Assembly: GCF_938028825.1 (NCBI RefSeq)
Contig: NZ_CALIZP010000070.1
Location: forward strand, 1 to 11,101
Direction of reading: 5' to 3'
Length of the DNA: 11,101 bases
DNA from: an uncultured Cardiobacterium sp.
GTDB taxonomy: Bacteria; Pseudomonadota; Gammaproteobacteria; Cardiobacteriales; Cardiobacteriaceae
This document shows, in pieces, positions 5,788 to 11,101 of this stretch. Position 1 is the stretch's first letter. Each line of letters starts with the position of its first letter. The notes beneath the pieces were generated by a model. The model had not been told where the DNA came from. It ran no database searches and saw only the letters and a list, made by a program, of their open reading frames with translations. The position numbers were made by a program, and so were the translations under genes.

Positions 5788-6999
5788 ATGTTTTCCAACG
5801 ACCGGACACCAACCGACATTACTTTTCCCCGGGGCTTCCGCGCCGCCGGGGTCAGCGCCGGTATCAAGAAAAGCGGCAGGAAAGATGTCGCCCTGATTTA
5901 TTCGGATTATCCGGCAGCAGCGGCCGCCGTGTTTACCCGTAACCTGATGGCCGCCGCACCGGTGCTGGTGGCTCGCGAGGCCGTGGCCGACGGGCGGGCA
6001 CGCGCCATCATTGCCAATTCCGGCGTGGCCAATGCCTGCACCGGCGCCCGGGGGATTGAGGACGCCCGCGACATGGCGGCCCACACCGCCGGACGCCTCG
6101 GCTGCCGTGCCGACGAAGTGGTGGTGGCCTCCACCGGCGTCATCGGCAAACCGCTGCCCATGGACAAGTTGCGCCCGGGCATCGACGCGGCGGTGGCGAC
6201 ACTCTCCCCCGCTGACGGCGGCGCGGCGGCGGAAGCCATCATGACCACCGATACCTGCATGAAGACCGCGACGGCGGAAATCGAACTGGGCGGCAAAACA
6301 GTGCGCTTCGGCGTCATCGCCAAAGGCTCGGGCATGATTCAGCCCGACATGGCGACCATGCTCTGCTTCATCAGCACCGATGCGGCCATTGCCCCGGCGC
6401 TGTTGCAGGAAGCGCTGCGCGGGGTGACGGAAACCACCTTCAACATGATCGCCGTTGATGGTGACATGAGCACCAACGACATGGTGGTGGTGCTGGCCAA
6501 CGGCGCGGCAGGCAACAGCGAAATCACCGACAGGGGCGACGATTACCGCCGCTTCCGCGCCACCCTGCACGACCTCTGTGCCGACATGGCGCAACGCATC
6601 GCCGCTGACGGCGAAGGCGCGACCAGATTCCTCACCATCCGTGTCGGCGGGGCGCGCGACTTTGCCGCCGCCAAGCAGGTGGCGATGAGTGTCGCCAAAT
6701 CGCCGCTGGTGAAAACCGCCTTCTTCGGCGGGGATCCCAACTGGGGCCGCGTCGCCGCCGCCGTGGGTTATGCCGGTGTGCCGCTGGATCCGGCGCGGGT
6801 AAGCATCGCCTTCGGCGGCATCACCGTCTATCGCGACGGCATCGGCCCGGCATGCGACGAGGGCGCCCTGCGCCGCGTCATGCAGGAGCGGGAAATCACC
6901 CTGACCATCGATCTTGGCGACGGCGATGCCACGGCCACCGTGTGGAGCTGCGATTTCTCCTACGATTACATCAGAATCAACGGCGAATACCGCACCTGA
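5788..6999 (+). CDS. argJ: Glutamate N-acetyltransferase / ornithine acetyltransferase
   Basis: ArgJ moves the acetyl group from N-acetylornithine to glutamate, closing the acetyl cycle; some members also use acetyl-CoA. The 403-residue precursor has the self-cleavage motif IMTTDT, with the presumed new N-terminal nucleophile T153 giving alpha and beta chains. STGVIGKPLPM (115-125), KGSGMIQPDMATML (179-192) and FFGGDPNWGR are conserved, and the C-terminus YIRINGEYRT is typical. The sequence cannot show whether it is mono- or bifunctional. The ATG at 5788 follows AGAGAGGA and lies 22 bases after argC. The frame stays open further upstream inside argC, but that part is not ArgJ-like. It continues directly into argB. 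Confidence 0.96.
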   Translation: MFSNDRTPTDITFPRGFRAAGVSAGIKKSGRKDVALIYSDYPAAAAAVFTRNLMAAAPVLVAREAVADGRARAIIANSGVANACTGARGIEDARDMAAHTAGRLGCRADEVVVASTGVIGKPLPMDKLRPGIDAAVATLSPADGGAAAEAIMTTDTCMKTATAEIELGGKTVRFGVIAKGSGMIQPDMATMLCFISTDAAIAPALLQEALRGVTETTFNMIAVDGDMSTNDMVVVLANGAAGNSEITDRGDDYRRFRATLHDLCADMAQRIAADGEGATRFLTIRVGGARDFAAAKQVAMSVAKSPLVKTAFFGGDPNWGRVAAAVGYAGVPLDPARVSIAFGGITVYRDGIGPACDEGALRRVMQEREITLTIDLGDGDATATVWSCDFSYDYIRINGEYRT

Positions 7000-7008
7000 G
7001 GAGGCCCC

Positions 7009-7896
7009 ATGCAGACAGCACAAAACAAGGCGGGCATCCTCGCCGAAGCCCTGCCCTACATCCGCGCCTTCGCCGGCAAAACCGTCGTCGTCAAATACGG
7101 CGGCAACGCCATGACCGGCGACGACATCACCGGCAAAGTGATGGCCGACATCGCCCTGATGAAATATGTCGGCATCCGCCCCGTCATCGTCCACGGCGGC
7201 GGGCCGGACATCACCGCCTGGCTGGAACGGGTCGGCAAAAAAAGCGACTTCATCGGCGGCTTGCGCATCACCGACGCCGAAACCGCCGCCATCGCCGAAA
7301 TGGTGCTGGTCGGCAAAATCAACTCCGCCATCGTTGATGGCCTGAACCGCCACGGCGTGCGCGCCGTCGGCCTTTCCGGCAAAGACGCCCACTTCATCCG
7401 CGCCCGGAAAAAAGCGGGCACCGTCCATGATGCCGACGGCGGCACCCGGAGCGTGGACATCGGCTACGTCGGCAGCGTGGCGCACATCGACACCGGCCTC
7501 ATCGAAGACCTGCTGGCACGCGATTACGTGCCGGTGGTGGCGCCCATCGGCTGCGGCACGGCGGGCGAAACCTACAACATCAACGCCGACACCGTCGCCG
7601 CCGCGCTGGCCGGCGCATTGCGTGCCGAAAAACTGCTGCTGCTCACCAACGTCGCCGGCATCTACCGCGACATCAATGACCCCGCCGGCCCCGTCTCCAC
7701 CCTGCGTGCCGACGAAGCGCGGGCGTGGATAGCCGACGGCACCATCGGCGGCGGCATGATCCCCAAAGTGGAAGCCTGCCTGAGCGCACTCACCGGCGGT
7801 GCGCACAAGGCGCACATCATCGACGGCCGCCTCGAACACGCCATCATCCTCGAACTCTTCACCTCGGCCGGTATCGGCACCCAACTCGAACCCTAA
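7009..7896 (+). CDS. argB: Acetylglutamate kinase
   Basis: ArgB phosphorylates N-acetylglutamate, the second step of arginine synthesis. The 295-residue protein shows the amino acid kinase fold: KYGGNAM (29-35), HGGGPDI (62-68), GLSGKDA near 121, NINADTVAAALA near 191 and GGGMIPKVEACL for nucleotide binding. The N-terminal helix before the kinase domain (ILAEALPYIRAFAGK) is the feature of hexameric, arginine-inhibited enzymes and is absent from the E. coli type. That fits a pathway with acetyl recycling, where the kinase is the logical control point. Its GAGGAGG ribosome-binding site overlaps the argJ stop, and the gap is nine bases. Confidence 0.96.
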   Translation: MQTAQNKAGILAEALPYIRAFAGKTVVVKYGGNAMTGDDITGKVMADIALMKYVGIRPVIVHGGGPDITAWLERVGKKSDFIGGLRITDAETAAIAEMVLVGKINSAIVDGLNRHGVRAVGLSGKDAHFIRARKKAGTVHDADGGTRSVDIGYVGSVAHIDTGLIEDLLARDYVPVVAPIGCGTAGETYNINADTVAAALAGALRAEKLLLLTNVAGIYRDINDPAGPVSTLRADEARAWIADGTIGGGMIPKVEACLSALTGGAHKAHIIDGRLEHAIILELFTSAGIGTQLEP

Positions 7897-7905
7897 GGAG
7901 TCCCC

Positions 7906-9096
7906 ATGCACCATGCCATCTACGACCGGGACGCGCGGCACTACCTGCCCGTCTTCAAACGTTACCCCCTCATCCTCGACCACGGTGACGGCGTTTACCT
8001 CTACGACAGCGAAGGCAGACGCTACCTCGACTTCCTTGCCGGTATCGCCGTCAACGTCCTCGGCCACGCCTACCCGCCGCTGGTGGCCGCCATCGCGGCA
8101 CAGGCGGCGCGGCTCATCCACTGCTCGAACCTCTACTACACCGCCGCCCAGGCCGAAGCCGCCGAACGGCTGACCGCCCTGAGCGGCCTCGACAAAGCCT
8201 TCTTCGCCAATTCCGGCGCGGAAGCCAACGAAGGCGCCATCAAACTGGCGCGCAAATACGGATACCGCCGCGACCCGCGCAAAACCACGATCATCACCGC
8301 CACCGCCAGCTTCCACGGCCGTACCCTCGCCACCCTCACCGCCACCGGTCAGCCCAAATACCGGGAAGGCTTCGGCCCGCTGCCGGAGGGCTTCCGCTAC
8401 GTCCCCTACGGCGACGGCGACGCGCTGGCGGCGGCGATGGACGGCAACACCTGCGCCGTACTGCTCGAAACCGTGCAGGGCGAAGGCGGCGTACACGTCC
8501 CCACGCGCGACTACCTCAGCCGCGTGCGGCAACTCTGCGACGCACACGGCGCCCTGCTCATCCTCGACGAAATCCAGAGCGGCGTGGGGCGCTGCGGCAG
8601 CTTCTTCGCCTACGAAGCCTTCGGCATCCGCCCCGACATCGTCACCCTGGCCAAAGGCCTCGGCGGCGGCGTGCCCATCGGCGCCTTCTGTGCCACGGAT
8701 GCAGCGGCGGCGGCCTTCACCGTCGGCGACCACGGCACCACCTTCGGCGGCAACCCGCTGGCCTGCGCGGCCGCCAACATCGTCATGGACACCATCGCCG
8801 CACCGGACTTCCTGCACCATGTCCGCGTCATGGGCGATTACCTGCGCACCGGCCTCGACCGCCTGCGTGCCGCCTACCCAAAACACGTGCGCGATGTGCG
8901 CGGCCTCGGCCTGATGCAGGGTCTCGAACTGCACCATGACGGGCGCGCCGTGGTCGATGCCTGCCTGCACGAAGGGCTGATCATCAACTGCACGGCGGGC
9001 AACGTCCTGCGCTTCGTACCGCCGCTCATCATCGAACGCGAACACATCGACACCCTCATCACCACCCTGCACGCCGTCCTGGCACGCACCGCCTGA
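7906..9096 (+). CDS. argD: Acetylornithine aminotransferase
   Basis: ArgD converts N-acetylglutamate semialdehyde to N-acetylornithine using glutamate and PLP; many members also serve lysine synthesis as succinyldiaminopimelate aminotransferase. The 396-residue class III aminotransferase shows NSGAEANE (102-109), SFHGRTLATLTATG (135-148), the aspartate of LDEIQSGVGR (220-229) and the PLP lysine K250 in LAKGLGGGVPIGA. TTFGGNPLACAAA and the C-terminal LRFVPPLII are also typical. AAGGAG precedes the ATG, nine bases after argB. It is the last gene of the arginine cluster, and a hairpin follows. The dual role is inferred from the family, not visible here. Confidence 0.95.
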   Translation: MHHAIYDRDARHYLPVFKRYPLILDHGDGVYLYDSEGRRYLDFLAGIAVNVLGHAYPPLVAAIAAQAARLIHCSNLYYTAAQAEAAERLTALSGLDKAFFANSGAEANEGAIKLARKYGYRRDPRKTTIITATASFHGRTLATLTATGQPKYREGFGPLPEGFRYVPYGDGDALAAAMDGNTCAVLLETVQGEGGVHVPTRDYLSRVRQLCDAHGALLILDEIQSGVGRCGSFFAYEAFGIRPDIVTLAKGLGGGVPIGAFCATDAAAAAFTVGDHGTTFGGNPLACAAANIVMDTIAAPDFLHHVRVMGDYLRTGLDRLRAAYPKHVRDVRGLGLMQGLELHHDGRAVVDACLHEGLIINCTAGNVLRFVPPLIIEREHIDTLITTLHAVLARTA

Positions 9097-9105
9097 GCCT
9101 GCCAT

Positions 9106-9135
9106 CCCGCCGTTTCCCGATGGGAAAACGGCGGG
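9106..9135. terminator. Strong hairpin after argD
   Basis: CCCGCCGTTTCCC (9106-9118) pairs with GGGAAAACGGCGGG (9122-9135) around a three-base loop, with one extra A in the right arm. It lies ten bases after the argD stop and before the bamE promoter, the expected place for the end of the arginine transcript. It is followed on the plus strand by AAAAAC rather than a T-tract, so it may be a Rho-assisted or 3'-stabilising hairpin rather than a classic intrinsic terminator. Confidence 0.55.
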
Positions 9136-9199
9136 AAAAACAGACATTTCCGCACGTTGCCGCAAGCGCCGCACCTATGGCTTCATCAGACCGCCCATA

Positions 9200-9205
9200 T
9201 ATAAT
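9200..9205 (+). promoter_or_regulatory. Perfect minus-10 box (TATAAT) upstream of bamE
   Basis: A consensus TATAAT lies 28 bases before the bamE ATG, giving a predicted start near 9212. The expected minus-35 position holds only a poor match (TGGCTT at 9178-9183, spacing 16). The box probably drives bamE-serS. Confidence 0.5.
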
Positions 9206-9233
9206 GCACGCTTCGACCAACACAGGAACCACC

Positions 9234-9563
9234 ATGCGCATTGCCACCCTCTGCCTGCTCGCCCTCGCCCTCGGCGCCTGCCGCAGCTACACCCCGTTCC
9301 TCTACAAAACCGACGTCATCCAGGGCAACGTCTATTCCGACGCCGACATCGCCCGCATCCGGCAGGGCATGCCGCGCACCGAAGTCGAGCGCCTCCTCGG
9401 CACGCCGCAACTGGTTGACCCCTTCCACCCCGACCGCGCCAACTACCTCTACCGCTACTTCGCGGGCGACAGCAAGCACACCTTCACCCGCCGCCTCGTC
9501 GTGTATTACACCGCCGACAACACCGTCGCCCACGTTGAGCAACAGAACCTCACCGCAAAATAA
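9234..9563 (+). CDS. bamE: Outer membrane protein assembly factor BamE
   Basis: BamE (SmpA/OmlA) is a small outer-membrane lipoprotein that stabilises the BAM complex, which inserts beta-barrel proteins. The 109-residue product has a signal peptide ending in LGAC, with the lipidated cysteine at residue 16. The family core follows: YKTDVIQGNVYSDADIARIR, GMPRTEVERLLGTPQLVDPF, then YLYRYF and a final strand VVYYTADNTVAHVE. I chose the ATG at 9234 because the signal peptide begins there and AGGAA is correctly spaced. Longer in-frame options upstream lack homology. It precedes serS by 11 bases. Confidence 0.94.
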   Translation: MRIATLCLLALALGACRSYTPFLYKTDVIQGNVYSDADIARIRQGMPRTEVERLLGTPQLVDPFHPDRANYLYRYFAGDSKHTFTRRLVVYYTADNTVAHVEQQNLTAK

Positions 9564-9574
9564 AGGAACACCCC

Positions 9575-10867
9575 ATGATAGACAGCAAACTCCTGCGTCA
9601 GGACGCCGCCGCCATCGCCGCGCGCCTGGCGACACGCGGCTACGAATTCCCGCTCGCCGAATACCGGCGCCTCGAAGAAGCGCGCAAAACCGCGCAAGTC
9701 GCCGCCGAACAACTGCAAGCACGGCGCAACACCCTCTCCGCACAAATCGGCCAAGCCAAGCGCAACGGCGCAGACACCTCGACACTGATGGCCGAAGTCG
9801 GCGCGCTGGACGGTCAGCAACAAGCCAGCGAACAAGAATACGCCGCCATCCAGAACGCGCTGGACGCCCTGCTTGCCGCCGTGCCCAACCTGCCGCACGA
9901 GAGCGTGCCGGTTGGCAAAGACGAAAACGACAACGTCGAAGTACGCCGCTGGGGTTCGCCGCGCGTCTTCGACTTCCCGCCGAAAGAGCACGCCGACCTT
10001 GAACACATCGGCCTCGACTTCGACGACGGCGCAAAAATCGCCGGCGCGCGCTTCACCGTCCTGCGCGGCGGCCTCGCCCGCCTGCACCGCGCCATCGCCC
10101 AGTTCATGCTCGACACCCACACGCGCGAACACGGCTACACCGAAATGTACGTCCCCTACCTCGCCAACGCGCAAACCCTCTTCGGCACCGGGCAACTGCC
10201 CAAATTTGAAGAAGACCTCTTCAAAACCGCCCTCGGCGAACGCGCCTTCTACCTCATCCCGACCGCCGAAGTCAGCCTCACCAACCTCGTCGCCGACACC
10301 GTCCTCGACGAAGCCGACCTGCCGCTCTACATCACCGCGCAGACCCCGTGCTTCCGCTCGGAGGCGGGCGCGCACGGCAAAGACACACGCGGCATGATCC
10401 GCCAGCACCAGTTTGAAAAAGTCGAAATGGTGAAAATCGTCGCCCCCGAAACCAGCTTCGACGAACTGGAAAAACTCACCGCCAACGCCGAAACCATCCT
10501 GCAAAAACTCAACCTGCCCTACCGCGTCGTCCTCCTCTGCACCGGCGACATGGGCTTCTCGGCGACCAAAACCTACGACCTCGAAGTGTGGCTGCCGGGG
10601 CAGGGCAAATACCGCGAAATCAGCTCATGCAGCAACTGCGGCGACTTCCAGGCGCGGCGGATGCAGGCGCGCTACCGTCCGCAAGACAGCAAAAAACCGC
10701 AGCCGGTACACACCCTGAACGGATCCGGCCTCGCCGTCGGCCGCACCCTCGTCGCCATCCTCGAAAACTACCAGAACGCCGACGGCAGCATCACCATTCC
10801 GGAAGCACTCATCCCCTACATGGGCGGCCTCACCGAAATCCGCCCTGATACCAATTCCAGGAAATAA
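9575..10867 (+). CDS. serS: Serine--tRNA ligase
   Basis: SerS charges tRNA-Ser (and tRNA-Sec where present) with serine. The 430-residue protein has the N-terminal long coiled-coil tRNA-binding arm (about 30-100, rich in A, Q and E) and a class II catalytic domain. TAE at 230-232 and FRSEAGAHGKDTRGMIRQHQ (260-279) mark the serine- and ATP-binding region (motif 2). The C-terminal NGSGLAVGRTLVAILENYQ (382-400) is motif 3. SSCSNCGDFQARR (350-362) is also family-typical. AAAGGAA precedes the ATG. It is close behind bamE, probably on the same transcript, and is followed by a large inverted repeat. Confidence 0.97.
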   Translation: MIDSKLLRQDAAAIAARLATRGYEFPLAEYRRLEEARKTAQVAAEQLQARRNTLSAQIGQAKRNGADTSTLMAEVGALDGQQQASEQEYAAIQNALDALLAAVPNLPHESVPVGKDENDNVEVRRWGSPRVFDFPPKEHADLEHIGLDFDDGAKIAGARFTVLRGGLARLHRAIAQFMLDTHTREHGYTEMYVPYLANAQTLFGTGQLPKFEEDLFKTALGERAFYLIPTAEVSLTNLVADTVLDEADLPLYITAQTPCFRSEAGAHGKDTRGMIRQHQFEKVEMVKIVAPETSFDELEKLTANAETILQKLNLPYRVVLLCTGDMGFSATKTYDLEVWLPGQGKYREISSCSNCGDFQARRMQARYRPQDSKKPQPVHTLNGSGLAVGRTLVAILENYQNADGSITIPEALIPYMGGLTEIRPDTNSRK

Positions 10868-10879
10868 AACGACGTTCGC

Positions 10880-10933
10880 AGGGCGGGTTTCAGCCCGCCA
10901 GCCGCATGATTCCGGCGGGCTGAAGCCCGCCCT
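10880..10933. repeat. REP-like inverted repeat after serS
   Basis: A 20-base arm at 10880-10899 (AGGGCGGGTTTCAGCCCGCC) pairs with 10914-10933 with a single mismatch around a 14-base loop. Each arm is itself a small palindrome (GGCGGG, six-base loop, CCCGCC). This nested structure resembles paired REP units. Lying 12 bases after the serS stop, it may also end or stabilise the bamE-serS transcript. Its left end shares GCAGGGCGGGYTTCA with the hairpin at 3103. Confidence 0.8.
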
Positions 10934-11000
10934 TGTATTAGAGAAACGCCCCCGCAGGGTGATATAGTTAAATAGCAAAAAAACAGTAACCATAAAAATC

Positions 11001-11101
11001 ATGACCTATCCAGCCCATATTCGTAAAAAAATCCTTGCAGAACTTTAAGATAGCACCTATCGCGAAGTGGCGGCCAGGCACCGCATCAGTCCCAACACCC
11101 T
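11001..11101 (+). pseudogene. 5' end of IS-type transposase with in-frame stop (truncated by window)
   Basis: From the ATG at 11001 the frame reads MTYPAHIRKKILAEL, a stop TAA (11046-11048), then DSTYREVAARHRISPNT up to the window edge. The two parts together look like the N-terminal helix-turn-helix of IS630-type transposases (MTYxxxIRKKxL, then TYREVAxxxxIS). A nonsense change in one codon (for example from GAA, CAA or AAA) therefore explains the break. No Shine-Dalgarno sequence is visible upstream. The element's left end probably lies between the inverted repeat and the ATG, but I cannot define its terminal repeat or target duplication. The family call rests on about 32 codons. Confidence 0.55.

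Noticed and set aside
5704..9174. Very long antisense open frame (over 1,100 codons) opposite argJ, argB and argD
   Set aside because: It is a by-product of high GC and codon bias in the real plus-strand genes. Its translation is low-complexity (A, G, D, H, V) with no recognisable domain, and the sense strand encodes three clear enzymes.

Overview
The window is dense, high-GC proteobacterial chromosome made mostly of housekeeping genes. RsgA, MlaA, PrmB, BamE and XseB together indicate a Gram-negative beta/gammaproteobacterium. The TbpB/hemophilin-type barrel protein and the GC-rich codon use fit a host-associated mucosal lineage such as Cardiobacterium or a Neisseria-like organism. That placement is inference; nothing in the sequence fixes the species.

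Left block (1-3094). On the minus strand, mlaA, rsgA and xseB form a compressed operon. The rsgA GTG start lies 17 bases inside the end of mlaA, and the rsgA stop and xseB start share an ATGA. Their roles are outer-membrane lipid retrieval, 30S ribosome maturation and exonuclease VII. A 104-base divergent spacer separates this operon from prmB (ribosomal protein L3 glutamine methyltransferase) on the plus strand.

Middle block (3095-4730). This is the accessory part. A minus-strand locus encodes a secreted two-repeat protein with TbpB/hemophilin-like beta-barrel motifs. It appears damaged or switched off in three ways. Its signal peptide is in frame but has no ATG/GTG/TTG start. Its first repeat lacks about 93 residues present in the second. 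A one-base frameshift in an A4 tract splits the second repeat into two ORFs. A perfect 51-base direct repeat, spaced exactly 800 bases, marks the ends of the two repeats.

Arginine block (4731-9096). argC, argJ, argB and argD follow each other on the plus strand with gaps of 9-22 bases. They encode the acetylated route from glutamate towards ornithine. ArgJ recycles the acetyl group, and ArgB is the long form with the N-terminal helix associated with arginine feedback inhibition.

Right block (9097-11101). After a hairpin come bamE (BAM-complex lipoprotein) and serS (seryl-tRNA synthetase), probably one transcript from a perfect TATAAT box. A large REP-like inverted repeat follows serS. The window ends in the first codons of an IS-type transposase reading frame that already carries an in-frame stop. 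No tRNA, rRNA, CRISPR array or origin was seen. No gene-free stretch exceeds 300 bases; the longest is 4485-4730.
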